Counted from the first letter of the stretch, positions 1 to 9,260 are shown. The stretch: 64,000 bases of DNA from Yoonia maricola (GCF_002797915.1 NZ_PGTY01000001.1:992001-1056000), one strand, 5' to 3'. Notes: generated by a model not told the origin, from the letters alone. Numbers and translations are program-made.

Positions 1-258
1 GACAACAAACCCATCCCCACCATTATTCCCCGGCCCGCACAGCACCACGGCACGGTGCCCCTCTTCATCTTGGCCGGAAAACTCCGGGGGTTTGGGGGCT
101 GGCCCCCAAGACGGCGCTAACTCTGGCCATTCCTCGAAAATAGCCTCCACCACCCCCCTGCCCGCGCGTTCCATCAACTCCAGCCCGGTCACTTCGCCGG
201 ATGCAATCGCGGCCTGTTCAATAGCGCGCATTTGGGCAGCGGTCAGCAGTTCAGTCAT
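1..258 (-). CDS. nnr: NAD(P)H-hydrate epimerase (YjeF N-terminal domain), partial
   Basis: The gene begins at ATG 256-258 on the minus strand and runs off the left edge, so only the first 86 residues are visible. It starts [17 protein letters not shown] and reaches the nucleotide-binding motif GPGNNGGDG near the edge, which is diagnostic of the YjeF N-terminal fold. This enzyme epimerises damaged (R)-NAD(P)H hydrate so that the partner dehydratase can repair it. Many bacteria fuse both activities in one protein (Nnr). Whether the dehydratase half follows cannot be seen. It is divergent from glnB, and the gap of about 170 bp holds the glnB control region. Confidence 0.9.
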   Translation of the reverse strand, partial: MTELLTAAQMRAIEQAAIASGEVTGLELMERAGRGVVEAIFEEWPELAPSWGPAPKPPEFSGQDEEGHRAVVLCGPGNNGGDGFVV

Positions 259-304
259 GGTTTTAGCACCCAGAGTTCTCAATTTGCCCACCAAACGGAC
301 AAGT

Positions 305-321
305 TGCACAAAATTTGAGCA
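305..321. promoter_or_regulatory. NtrC-like binding site upstream of glnB
   Basis: The sequence TGCACAAAATTTGAGCA is a 17-bp near-dyad with an A/T core. It matches the known NtrC pattern TGCAC-N7-GTGCA with one mismatch. It lies about 110 bp before the glnB start, where nitrogen-regulated activation of glnB-glnA would be expected. No convincing sigma-54 -24/-12 box was found between it and glnB. In Rhodobacter relatives NtrC is known to act on sigma-70 promoters. The site is inferred from pattern only. Confidence 0.45.
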
Positions 322-341
322 ACGCGTAGTCTTTCGTCTGA

Positions 342-770
<429 letters not shown>

Positions 771-802
771 TCCAAAACGACTGTAAAAAAGGGACATCAT
801 CG

Positions 803-2209
803 ATGGACAATAAAGCTGTTCTGAAACTAATCAAAGACGAGGAAGCCGATTACGTCGACATCCGCTTCACTGATCCACGCGGCAAGCTGCAACACGTCAC
901 TGTTGTGGCTGATCTGGTCGACGAAGACTTCCTCGAAGAAGGCTTCATGTTCGACGGATCTTCAATCGCTGGCTGGAAATCGATTGATCAATCCGACATG
1001 AAACTGATGCCCCAGGCCGAAAGCGCCTATGTCGATCCGTTCTATGCGGAAAAAACAGTCTGCATTAACTGTAACATCGTTGAGCCCGACACAATGGAAG
1101 CTTACGATCGTGACCCACGCGGCACAGCCGTGAAGGCAGAGGAATACCTCAAGTCCTCTGGCATCGGCGACGTCGCCTATTTCGGCCCGGAAGCTGAATT
1201 CTTCGTCTTTGATGACGTGCGTTTCAGCGTGTCCATGAATAAAGTGTCCTACGAAGTCGATGCACTTGACGGCGCATGGAACACAGACACCGAATACGAG
1301 ATGGGCAACACCGGCCACCGTCCCGGCGTCAAAGGCGGCTACTTCCCCGTCAACCCGATCGACGATGCGCAGGAAATGCGCTCTGAAATGCTGTCGACCA
1401 TGAAGCGCATGGGCATGAAGGTCGATAAGCACCACCACGAAGTGGCGTCTTGCCAGCACGAGCTGGGTCTCATCTTTGGCTCGCTGACCCATCAGGCGGA
1501 TGAACTGCAGAAATACAAATACGTGATCCACAACGTCGCACAAGCCTACGGCAAGTCCGCCACATTCATGCCCAAGCCGATCGCCGGCGACAACGGCACC
1601 GGCATGCACGTGAACATGTCGATCTGGAAAGACGGCAAGCCGCTCTTTGCAGGCGACAAATACGCTGATCTGTCGCAGGAAGCGCTCTACTTCATCGGCG
1701 GTATCCTCAAGCACGCCAAAGCGCTGAACGCGATCACCAACCCATCTACAAACAGCTACAAGCGTCTGATCCCAGGCTTTGAAGCCCCCGTTCTGCGCGC
1801 CTACTCTGCCCGTAACCGTTCGGGTTGTGTACGTATCCCATGGGCCGAAAGCCCCAAGGCCAAGCGCGTCGAGGCTCGCTTCCCCGATCCGGCCGCAAAC
1901 CCATATCTGTGCTTTGCAGCCCTGTTGATGGCTGGCCTTGACGGTATCAAGAACAAGATCGACCCCGGTGCGTCTTCGGACAAAGACCTTTACGATTTGC
2001 CGCCGGAAGAGCTGGCGGCGATCCCAACGGTCTGTGGTTCCCTGCGCGAAGCGCTCGAAGCATTGGAAGCAGACCACGACTTCCTGCTGGCCGGTGACGT
2101 CTTCACCAAAGATCAGCTGGAAGGCTACATGGAGCTGAAGTGGGAAGAGGTTTACGCCTACGAGCACACACCGCACCCAATGGAATATAAGCTGTACTAC
2201 AGCTGCTAA
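803..2209 (+). CDS. glnA: Glutamine synthetase, type I
   Basis: A 468-residue type I (GSI-beta) glutamine synthetase making glutamine from glutamate, ammonia and ATP as a cytoplasmic dodecamer. Visible family features are [11 protein letters not shown] near residue 50, the metal-binding FGPEAEFF, the ATP-site stretch [15 protein letters not shown], and NRSGCVRIP. Tyr397 in DLYDLPPEE is the adenylylation site, so activity is probably controlled by GlnE together with P-II. It is cotranscribed with glnB and followed by a strong hairpin terminator. Length and motifs are full and intact. Confidence 0.98.
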   Translation: MDNKAVLKLIKDEEADYVDIRFTDPRGKLQHVTVVADLVDEDFLEEGFMFDGSSIAGWKSIDQSDMKLMPQAESAYVDPFYAEKTVCINCNIVEPDTMEAYDRDPRGTAVKAEEYLKSSGIGDVAYFGPEAEFFVFDDVRFSVSMNKVSYEVDALDGAWNTDTEYEMGNTGHRPGVKGGYFPVNPIDDAQEMRSEMLSTMKRMGMKVDKHHHEVASCQHELGLIFGSLTHQADELQKYKYVIHNVAQAYGKSATFMPKPIAGDNGTGMHVNMSIWKDGKPLFAGDKYADLSQEALYFIGGILKHAKALNAITNPSTNSYKRLIPGFEAPVLRAYSARNRSGCVRIPWAESPKAKRVEARFPDPAANPYLCFAALLMAGLDGIKNKIDPGASSDKDLYDLPPEELAAIPTVCGSLREALEALEADHDFLLAGDVFTKDQLEGYMELKWEEVYAYEHTPHPMEYKLYYSC

Positions 2210-2230
2210 ATTCCTCCGAATAACACTTGT

Positions 2231-2265
2231 AATGAGGCGTCTGACAAGGGCGCCTCATTTTTTTT
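2231..2265 (+). terminator. Rho-independent terminator of glnBA
   Basis: A perfect 9-bp stem (AATGAGGCG pairing with CGCCTCATT) with an 11-nt loop is followed by a run of eight T residues, about 20 bp after the glnA stop codon. Confidence 0.9.
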
Positions 2266-2358
2266 GCCAGATGGTTAATTTTCTTGAGAATAGTTCCCAG
2301 ACCCAGCGCGTAGATGATGTGAACAAGCATAGTTCATGTATTCAAACTGGAGTTCCGA

Positions 2359-3576
2359 ATGACCAATCAAGCCAAATTTTCAACATTAGGATTAGCCGCT
2401 GTTGCTGCACTTTGCATCAACGCGCCATTTGCGGCCCAAGCGCAGACACTCGGCGTTACCTGCAATACGGATGACGGCGGTGCTGTTACAAATCTTTGTG
2501 ACGACGGCGATATGACAGCAGTCGAAACCGTAGTAAATGCGCACGATGGGCGCCTCACAACAGCAGAAGGTGCAATCGCGTCCAACGACACGGATATTCA
2601 GACAAACGCCGATAACATCGCGTCAAACGACACCGATATCCAAACAAACGCTGACAACATCACAGCCAACGACACCGATATCCAAACAAACGCCGATAAC
2701 ATCGCGTCAAACGACACCGATATCCAGACAAACGCGGACAACATCGCAGCCAACGACACCGATATTCAAACAAACGCTGACAACATCGCGGCCAACGACA
2801 CCGATATCCAGACAAACGCCGATAACATCGCGTCAAACGACACCGATATCCAAACAAACGCTGACAACATCGCGTCAAACGACACCGATATCCAAACAAA
2901 CGCTGACAACATCGCGTCCAACGACACCGATATCCAGACAAACGCCGACAACATCGCGTCAAACGACACCGATATCCAAACAAACGCGGACAACATTGCG
3001 GCCAACGACACCGATATCCAAACAAACGCGGACAACATTGAGGCCAACGACACCGATATCCAGACAAACGCTGACAACATCGCGTCAAACGACACGGATA
3101 TTCAAACGAATGCGGACAACATCGCAACCAACGTGACAGACATCCAAACCAACGCCGACAACATCCAAACCAACGCCGACAATATCGCGACCAACGTCAC
3201 CAACATCCAGACAAACGCCGATAACATTGCAACCAACGTCACCAACATCCAGACCAACGCTGATAACATCGCGACGAACACCGCCGACATCGCGACCAAT
3301 GCGGCAGATATTGTTGACCTTCAGGATGGTTTGTCTGAATTGCGCGGCGATCTGAACAAAGGTCTGGCCATGTCGAACGCGATGGAGGTCTTTGCACCCG
3401 ATCCAGGCTCTAACTTCCGCTTGAACGTCGGCACGGGTTTCCACGATGGCGAAGGTGCCTTCGCTGTGACAGGCGCTGGCCGTGTCGGTGAAACCGGCAG
3501 CACAATCGTCTACCTCGGCATTGCTGCGGCAGACGGCACAGCAGGCGGAAAAGCAGGCGTTTCCTTCCAGTGGTAA
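2359..3576 (+). CDS. Stalk-only trimeric autotransporter adhesin (YadA-type anchor)
   Basis: A 405-residue surface protein. Residues 1-28 are a signal peptide ending AQA. A short N-terminal part (29-72) has two cysteines (C35, C47) and no recognisable head domain. Residues 73-317 are a regular coiled coil with isoleucine every seven residues and asparagine three residues later, built mainly from 13 near-identical 14-residue units starting at D77, then degenerate units. The C-terminal ~85 residues (from about 320) match the YadA anchor: a helix (LSELRGDLNKGLAMSNAM), then four beta strands ending in aromatic FQW. Such proteins trimerise in the outer membrane (type Vc secretion) and usually mediate adhesion. 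It stands alone between two terminators. The adhesin role is inferred; no ligand-binding head is visible. Confidence 0.85.
   Translation: MTNQAKFSTLGLAAVAALCINAPFAAQAQTLGVTCNTDDGGAVTNLCDDGDMTAVETVVNAHDGRLTTAEGAIASNDTDIQTNADNIASNDTDIQTNADNITANDTDIQTNADNIASNDTDIQTNADNIAANDTDIQTNADNIAANDTDIQTNADNIASNDTDIQTNADNIASNDTDIQTNADNIASNDTDIQTNADNIASNDTDIQTNADNIAANDTDIQTNADNIEANDTDIQTNADNIASNDTDIQTNADNIATNVTDIQTNADNIQTNADNIATNVTNIQTNADNIATNVTNIQTNADNIATNTADIATNAADIVDLQDGLSELRGDLNKGLAMSNAMEVFAPDPGSNFRLNVGTGFHDGEGAFAVTGAGRVGETGSTIVYLGIAAADGTAGGKAGVSFQW
2587..3279 (+). repeat. 42-bp tandem repeat encoding adhesin stalk
   Basis: Thirteen units of 42 bp (2587-3132), each coding for DTDIQTNADNI plus three variable residues, are followed by three related units, one carrying an extra 21 bp (half unit, one heptad), up to about 3279. 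Differences between units are mostly synonymous or affect the second and third residues before the closing Asn. Every visible length change is a multiple of 7 codons, so the heptad register is kept. The array is likely to change copy number by slippage or recombination. Confidence 0.95.
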
Positions 3577-3596
3577 GCCGCACCAGTTTAGCATTT

Positions 3597-3631
3597 GAAT
3601 TGGCGGGCATCTGCCCGCCAATTCTGTTTTT
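3597..3631 (+). terminator. Rho-independent terminator of adhesin gene
   Basis: A perfect 13-bp inverted repeat (GAATTGGCGGGCA and its complement) with a 2-nt centre is followed by TGTTTTTG, about 20 bp after the stop codon of the trimeric autotransporter gene. Confidence 0.88.
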
Positions 3632-3741
3632 GCACGGCTCAACCGGACACATGAGACCACCGACAAAGCGATGTTGAAGCATTCGGCAGAAGCGCTACCA
3701 TCTGGTAATGCCCACCGGTTTCACGCTATCGAAAGCACGCT

Positions 3742-5592
3742 ATGCACCCTCGTCTTGCCCTCGTCCTGCCCTTTGTGGCGCTCGCCATCCCTGCCTTCGC
3801 CGATGTCACCATCAGCCACGGCTATTCCACCTTTGGCGATCTGAAGTATGGGCCGGATTTTACGCATTTCGACTACGCCAACCCTGACGCACCCCAAGGC
3901 GGCACACTCAGCCAGCGACAGTTGTTCGGTTACGATACCTTCGACAGTCTGAACGCCTTCATCATCAAAGGTGACAGTGCACCGGAGGTGAGCGTGCATC
4001 TATATGACAGCCTGATGGTGCGGGCGAATGATGAACCCGACGCGCTTTATGGGCTGATTGCGGAAACGATCGAATACCCCGAAGATCTATCCTACGTCAC
4101 TTTCAACATGCGGCCAGAGGCACGCTTTCATGACGGGGAACCAGTGACGGCCCAAGACGTGGTCTTTACGCTCAACGCGCTGCGGACCGAAGGGCATCCG
4201 CTTTACCGCAACCGCTTTGCAGATGTCCTGAACGTCGAAGCCGAAACCGATCTGCGCGTGCGTTTTGATCTGGCAGGGAACGCAGGCAGCGGACTCTTGG
4301 GGGCAATTGCAGAGCTACCGGTTTTGCCTGAACACTTCTATGATACCGTCCCGTTTGCTGACAGCTGGATGGATACCCCCCTCGGCTCGGGGGCTTATGA
4401 GCTGACAAACGTTAACGCGCCGCGCACGCTCACCTTCTGCAAGCACGCGGATTACTGGGCCGCAAACTTGCCCGTGAACGTCGGTCGCAATAATTTTGAC
4501 TGCTTCAATTACGAATACTTCGCCGACGACACCGTAGGACTAGAGGCCTTCGCCGCCGGTGAATACCACATGCGGGTCGAATACCGCTCGTCCTCCTGGG
4601 CGACCGGATATGACTTCCCGGCAGCGCGAGCCGGCTTTGTCAAACAAATGCTGATCCCCGACGGAAGCCCCGGCAGCGCGCAGGGGATATGGCTGAACAT
4701 GCGCAACCCCGTGCTGCAAGACATTCGCGTTCGTCAGGCGCTCGATTATGCGTTCAACTTTGAATGGACGAATGAGACGATTTTTTACGGCGCATACTAT
4801 CGCACAGATAGCTTCTTTGAGAACACCGACATGCAGGCGAGCGGCCTGCCCGAAGGCGCCGAACTTGCTTTGCTGGAAGAGTTCCGCGATCAGCTACCAC
4901 CCGAAATCTTTACGGAACCCGCCTTTGTTCCCAATGTCAGTGGCAACCGCCCACGTGACCGGGCCGCATTACGCAAAGCGGGCGAGTTGCTGGACGCCGC
5001 TGGTTGGGTTGTGGGCGATGACGGGGTCCGCCGCAATGCCGCAGGCGAGCCGATGCAACTGGATTTCCCTGACAGCAGCCGTGGCCTTGAACGCATCATG
5101 ATCCCGTACACGGAAAACCTGAAAGCGCTGGGTATCGATGTGGAGTTCGATATCATTGACCCAAGTTCATGGACACAACGCAGGCAGGCTTTCGATTTTG
5201 ATCTCTCCTCCACCGCATGGCAGGTTGCTGTAACGCCAAGCACCGAACTGCGCGCCTTCTACGGCTCGGCCGCCGCAGATGCCGAAGGCAGCAACAACCT
5301 GACAGGGATCGCAGACCCCGTTGTCGATGCATTGATCGAACGTGTGGTCATCGCTGAGTCACGAGAGGAGCTGAACACCACCGCCCGTGCGCTGGACCGT
5401 GTGCTGCGGTCCAAACATATCTGGGTGCCGGGTTGGTCGATTGACAATCACCGCGTGGCCGTGTGGGACATCTTCGGCATCCCCGAAGAACCCGCGCCTT
5501 ACGATTTCTTCCGCAATATGGATTTCTGGTGGTTTGACCGCGAGAAATACGATGCTTTGGTAGCGCAAGGTGCTCTGGACCCCGGTCTATAG
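3742..5592 (+). CDS. Peptide/microcin C-type ABC transporter substrate-binding protein
   Basis: A 616-residue periplasmic solute-binding protein of family 5 (oligopeptide/dipeptide, YejA-like). Residues 1-20 are a signal peptide ending IPAFA. The mature protein begins with the YejA-type DVTISHGYSTFGDLKYG, followed by the family core VTFNMRPEARFHDGEPVTAQDVVF and the late block AFDFDLSSTAWQ. Such proteins capture peptides or other small organic solutes for an ABC importer. No permease or ATPase gene is adjacent, so it is an orphan here. It is followed 91 bp downstream by dddP in the same orientation; a shared role is possible but not shown. The ribosome site before ATG 3742 is weak. Confidence 0.88.
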   Translation: MHPRLALVLPFVALAIPAFADVTISHGYSTFGDLKYGPDFTHFDYANPDAPQGGTLSQRQLFGYDTFDSLNAFIIKGDSAPEVSVHLYDSLMVRANDEPDALYGLIAETIEYPEDLSYVTFNMRPEARFHDGEPVTAQDVVFTLNALRTEGHPLYRNRFADVLNVEAETDLRVRFDLAGNAGSGLLGAIAELPVLPEHFYDTVPFADSWMDTPLGSGAYELTNVNAPRTLTFCKHADYWAANLPVNVGRNNFDCFNYEYFADDTVGLEAFAAGEYHMRVEYRSSSWATGYDFPAARAGFVKQMLIPDGSPGSAQGIWLNMRNPVLQDIRVRQALDYAFNFEWTNETIFYGAYYRTDSFFENTDMQASGLPEGAELALLEEFRDQLPPEIFTEPAFVPNVSGNRPRDRAALRKAGELLDAAGWVVGDDGVRRNAAGEPMQLDFPDSSRGLERIMIPYTENLKALGIDVEFDIIDPSSWTQRRQAFDFDLSSTAWQVAVTPSTELRAFYGSAAADAEGSNNLTGIADPVVDALIERVVIAESREELNTTARALDRVLRSKHIWVPGWSIDNHRVAVWDIFGIPEEPAPYDFFRNMDFWWFDREKYDALVAQGALDPGL

Positions 5593-5653
5593 CCTGCTGC
5601 AAAGACCGGGAAATGTCGAAAACAGACATGATCTGAAGGGGAACGCCCGCATA

Positions 5654-5673
5654 CTTGGCCTCACAAGGCCAAG
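5654..5673 (+). promoter_or_regulatory. Inverted repeat overlapping the dddP ribosome site
   Basis: CTTGGCCT-CACA-AGGCCAAG is a perfect dyad with 8-bp arms and a 4-nt centre, ending 10 bp before the dddP ATG. Its 3' arm shares bases with the only plausible Shine-Dalgarno (AAGGA, 5671-5675). It could be a repressor operator or an mRNA hairpin limiting ribosome access. No T run follows, so it is not a terminator. Confidence 0.5.
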
Positions 5674-5683
5674 GACAATCCCG

Positions 5684-7024
5684 ATGAACACCCACTACCG
5701 CGACACCCGCAAGATCGACCCGACGCGCGGTGCAACACTCGGCGATGGCACACCCAACGATCAGGACAGAGTCGAAATTGGACCAACCCAACTGGCCTTT
5801 CACGAATGGGCCGCGGCGGGTTTGAAACTGCCCAATCTGCCCGCAATGCGCGCCTGGCGGCACAAGCGCTTGGTCGATGCGGTCAACGCCCGCGATTATG
5901 GCGGCATCCTGATGTTCGACCCGCTCAACATCCGTTATGCGACCGACAGCACCAATATGCAGCTATGGAACAGCCACAACCCGTTCCGCGCCTGTATCGT
6001 CTGCGCCGACGGTTACATGGTGATGTGGGACTACAAGAACGGGATGTTCCTCAGCAAGTTCAACCCGCTGGTTAATGAACAACGCACCGGGGCTGACTTG
6101 TTCTATTTCGACCGTGGCGACAAACTGGAACCCGCCGCTGATAATTTCGCGGGTGAAGTCCGCGACCTGATCATCGAACACGGCGGCGGCAACATGGCAC
6201 TGGGCGTAGATAAACCCATGCTCCATGGCCTGCGCGCGCTAGAGGCGGTCGGTTTCACCGTCTACCCCGGCGAAGAACTGACCGAGAAAGCCCGCAGCAT
6301 CAAAGGCCCCGATGAAATCCGCGCCATGCGCTGCGCCAGCCATGCCTGCGAAGCCGCATGCTATGCCATGGAAGACGCAGCCCGCGTGGGCGTACCCCAA
6401 GGCAATATGTCAGAGGACGACATCTGGGCGGTCCTGCACGCCGAAAACATCAAACGCGGCGGTGAATGGATCGAAACCCGCCTGCTCTCATCCGGCCCGC
6501 GCACGAACCCATGGTTTCAGGAATGCGGCGGGCGGATCGTGCAAAACAATGAAATCGTGGCCTTTGATACGGATCTTGTGGGCGCTTACGGCATCTGTGT
6601 GGACATCAGCCGGACATGGTGGATCGGGGATCAAAAGCCGCGCCTGGATATGATCGAGGCGATGAAAACAGGCGTCGAACACATCCGCTACAACATGGAT
6701 ATGCTCAAACCCGGCGTGAATATCCAAGACTTAAGCCGCAACACCCATGTGCTGCCAGACAAGTACCAGAAACTTAAATACGGCTGTCTGATGCATGGTG
6801 TCGGCCTGTGCGATGAATGGCCCTTGGTCGCCTACCCTGACAAGATGGTGCCGGGTGCCTTTGACTATGAACTTGAGGCAGGCATGACGCTTTGTGTCGA
6901 AGCGCTGATCAGCCCAGAAGGTGGCGACTTTTCCATCAAGCTGGAAGATCAGGTTCTGATCACCGAAGACGGCTACGAGAACCTGACCAAATATCCACAT
7001 GATCCGGCATTGATGGGGCTTTAG
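5684..7024 (+). CDS. dddP: DMSP lyase DddP (M24 metallopeptidase fold)
   Basis: A 446-residue protein of the creatinase/M24 fold with the DddP-specific N-terminus (RKIDPTRGATLGD, then VEIGPTQLAF). DddP cleaves dimethylsulfoniopropionate to dimethyl sulfide and acrylate in the cytoplasm. Counting from ATG 5684, the six metal ligands known from DddP crystal structures fall at exactly the published numbers: D295, D297, D307, H371, E406 and E421. The proposed catalytic base D377 (in GLCDEW) is also present. This agreement fixes the start codon; a longer reading frame from 5570 is open but overlaps the upstream gene. The start is preceded by an AAGGA ribosome site inside a hairpin. The stop overlaps the convergent downstream gene by four bases. 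Function is by family knowledge. Confidence 0.93.
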   Translation: MNTHYRDTRKIDPTRGATLGDGTPNDQDRVEIGPTQLAFHEWAAAGLKLPNLPAMRAWRHKRLVDAVNARDYGGILMFDPLNIRYATDSTNMQLWNSHNPFRACIVCADGYMVMWDYKNGMFLSKFNPLVNEQRTGADLFYFDRGDKLEPAADNFAGEVRDLIIEHGGGNMALGVDKPMLHGLRALEAVGFTVYPGEELTEKARSIKGPDEIRAMRCASHACEAACYAMEDAARVGVPQGNMSEDDIWAVLHAENIKRGGEWIETRLLSSGPRTNPWFQECGGRIVQNNEIVAFDTDLVGAYGICVDISRTWWIGDQKPRLDMIEAMKTGVEHIRYNMDMLKPGVNIQDLSRNTHVLPDKYQKLKYGCLMHGVGLCDEWPLVAYPDKMVPGAFDYELEAGMTLCVEALISPEGGDFSIKLEDQVLITEDGYENLTKYPHDPALMGL

Positions 7025-7884
7025 CGCGTCAAAGATACATTCGCCAGCACACCAAGGTGGTCGGACCCAAGCAGGCCACGATACTGCGCCGTCCCACCCC
7101 CCGGCGCATGGACGTGATCCAGCAACAAAGGCATGCCGCGCAGATCAAATGTCGGGCGCACAGGTTGCGCTACCTGCAACCGGGCCGCCCTTTGCATATC
7201 GTGCACACTGTTGGCCCAAGGAAAGATGTTGAAATCGCCCGCCATCACAACAGGCCCGTCCAACGCCTCCAACAGCCGCGTGGCAGACCGCGCAGAGGTC
7301 GCATTGCTATAAGGGAACGGCCAACGCAGATGCACCGCAACCACCCAAACTGGCCCTTGGTCATTTTGCACCTGCGCGGCGGCGGCTGCACGTCTGTCGG
7401 AACATTTGTTTTGCAAGATTGGTGTGCGCGACAACACCGCAATCCCACTCCATCCCGAAAATGTGCAGATATGCTGATACGGATAGATATCGCGTAGGTC
7501 TGCCATCATTGCGCGGTTGGACAGGGATACCTCTTGCAAAGCCACCACATCCGCACCGCTGTTGCGAATATCAGCAGCCAGTGCGACCAATTCGCGGTTC
7601 CCGAACCACATGTTCTTGGAATAGATCCGCAGATCATCCGCCCGTTGTGCGCCAAAAAACATCGGCACGGTCGTCCCTGCCCCCAGCATCACCGCTGCCA
7701 CCAACATCAGCTGCAAGCGCGCGCCCATCGGAAAGACCAGCACCAGCAGACAGATGATCGCCAATGGCAGGCGCAACAAGGCCAGACTATCAAACGCAGG
7801 ATGCAGACCACCCGCAAAGCCAAAGAACACGGCAAGCAGCAAGCAAACCGCCCCCGCACGCATCATTAAAACCAAGACCTTCAT
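7021..7884 (-). CDS. Endonuclease/exonuclease/phosphatase family membrane protein
   Basis: A 287-residue protein with two or three hydrophobic segments in residues 1-75 followed by an endonuclease/exonuclease/phosphatase (DNase I-like) domain. Visible metal and catalytic motifs are SKNMWFGN, ALQEVS (catalytic Glu), AVHLRWP, GDFNIFPW, LLDHVHA and GSDHLG. The substrate cannot be told; members hydrolyse phosphodiesters in nucleic acids, lipids or inositol phosphates, and the membrane leader places the domain outside the cytoplasm. ATG 7884 (MKVLVLMM) is preferred for a GAGAG ribosome site, but ATG 7929 is possible and would add 15 residues. It is convergent with dddP. Confidence 0.82.
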   Translation of the reverse strand: MKVLVLMMRAGAVCLLLAVFFGFAGGLHPAFDSLALLRLPLAIICLLVLVFPMGARLQLMLVAAVMLGAGTTVPMFFGAQRADDLRIYSKNMWFGNRELVALAADIRNSGADVVALQEVSLSNRAMMADLRDIYPYQHICTFSGWSGIAVLSRTPILQNKCSDRRAAAAAQVQNDQGPVWVVAVHLRWPFPYSNATSARSATRLLEALDGPVVMAGDFNIFPWANSVHDMQRAARLQVAQPVRPTFDLRGMPLLLDHVHAPGGGTAQYRGLLGSDHLGVLANVSLTR

Positions 7885-7999
7885 TGTCGTAACATCTCTC
7901 ACCTTGCCGCGATTGTGGCCAATAAACATTGCCGCATGCGCATCTTACGCCCATCTCTTGCGCAGTTTTTACGCAGACCGCCACGGAAAGGGTCCGTTC

Positions 8000-9208
8000 A
8001 TGCCAACCGAAAAGCTCACCTTCACCGGGCATTCAGGCCACACGCTCGCCGCACGCCTTGATACGCCCAATGGGCCGCATCAGGCGACAGCGCTTTTTGC
8101 GCATTGCTTTACGTGCTCCAAAGACATCACCGCTGCCCGACGGATTGCAGCGCGCCTGTCTTCGATGGGGATCGCGGTCTTACGGTTCGATTTCACCGGG
8201 TTGGGCCATTCTGAAGGTGAGTTCGAAAACACCAGCTTTACCTCCAACGTCAATGATCTGATCGCGGCCAGCAAAGCGCTGGACGCGCGCGGCTTGGCGC
8301 CCTCATTGATCATTGGGCACTCGCTGGGCGGTGCCGCTGTGCTAAAAGCTGCACCCATGATGGACAGCGTCAAGGCCGTCGTCACGATCGGCGCGCCCTT
8401 CGATCCTGAACATGTGACCCACAATTTTGCCGATGCCATCCCGCAGATTGTGGATCACGGCGTCGCCGAAGTTTCGCTGGGTGGTCGCCCCTTCCGCATC
8501 AGCAAAGACTTTGTCGAGGATGTCAGCCAGGCCAACCTCAAGTCCTCCATCGCCAAGCTAGGTGCTGCCCTGCTCGTCCTGCACGCCCCCCGCGATGCGA
8601 CAGTGGGGGTTGAGAACGCCTCTGACATCTTCCTCGCGGCCAAACACCCCAAAAGCTTTGTCACCTTGGATGACGCTGATCACCTGATCACAAGGCCCGC
8701 AGACGCCGAATACGCCGCAGACGTGATCGCAGCGTGGTCCAAACGCTACCTCAAACTAGAAGAACCCAAAGCCATTGCTGCCGTCCCCGAAGGCATCATG
8801 CGGGTGACAGAGGCCGACGCGAATGGTTTCCTGCAAGATGTACAATCCGGGCCGCATCATATGCTGGCCGATGAACCAGCCAAATACGGCGGCACCAATA
8901 AAGGGCTGACACCCTATGGCTTGGTCTCTGCAGGTCTGGGTGCCTGCACATCAATGACCATCCGTATGTACGCAAGGCGTAAAGGCTGGCCGCTAACTGG
9001 GGTCAGCGTCGATATCACCCACGCCAAGGAACACGCCGCCGATGCCGCCGCCCAGACAGGCGCAAAGGTAGACCACTTTGATCGGTCCATCAGGCTCGAA
9101 GGCGACCTGACCGATGAACAACGCGAAAGGCTGCTTGAGATCGCGGACAAGTGCCCTGTTCATCGCACGCTAGAACGCGCCTCTACAGTCTCAACCCATC
9201 TGGCATGA
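8000..9208 (+). CDS. Alpha/beta hydrolase fused to OsmC-family domain
   Basis: A 402-residue two-domain protein. Residues 1-250 form an alpha/beta hydrolase with nucleophile Ser108 in GHSLGG, FDFTGLGHSEG before it, and a C-terminal DADH region. Residues 265-402 are an OsmC/Ohr-type domain with two conserved cysteines, C316 (GLGACTSMT) and C385 (DKCPVHRTL), the pair that reduces organic hydroperoxides in this family. The fusion suggests hydrolysis of esters coupled to peroxide detoxification, but the substrate is unknown. ATG 8000 follows a GGAAAGGG ribosome site; the open frame extends upstream without homology. A bidirectional terminator follows. Confidence 0.9.
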   Translation: MPTEKLTFTGHSGHTLAARLDTPNGPHQATALFAHCFTCSKDITAARRIAARLSSMGIAVLRFDFTGLGHSEGEFENTSFTSNVNDLIAASKALDARGLAPSLIIGHSLGGAAVLKAAPMMDSVKAVVTIGAPFDPEHVTHNFADAIPQIVDHGVAEVSLGGRPFRISKDFVEDVSQANLKSSIAKLGAALLVLHAPRDATVGVENASDIFLAAKHPKSFVTLDDADHLITRPADAEYAADVIAAWSKRYLKLEEPKAIAAVPEGIMRVTEADANGFLQDVQSGPHHMLADEPAKYGGTNKGLTPYGLVSAGLGACTSMTIRMYARRKGWPLTGVSVDITHAKEHAADAAAQTGAKVDHFDRSIRLEGDLTDEQRERLLEIADKCPVHRTLERASTVSTHLA

Positions 9209-9239
9209 AAAAAGGCGCTGCGTGATGCAGCGCCTTTTT
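9208..9239. terminator. Bidirectional terminator
   Basis: An inverted repeat with the core GGCGCTGC, flanked by six A residues on one side and five T residues on the other, sits between two convergent genes (hydrolase-OsmC and bioY) and can serve both strands. Confidence 0.88.
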
Positions 9240-9260
9240 GCGTCGTTCAATTTCAAACGC

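Noticed and set aside
962-2176. 404-codon open frame antisense to glnA
   Set aside because: It is a mirror of glnA codon usage; no ribosome site, skewed composition and no recognisable motif.
2660-3127. Cys/Arg-rich and hydrophobic repeat frames antisense to the adhesin
   Set aside because: They are reverse-frame readings of the 42-bp repeat, not independent genes.
2587-3279. Regular 42-bp repeats considered as a CRISPR array
   Set aside because: The units are contiguous with no unique spacers and code for a regular coiled coil inside an intact gene.
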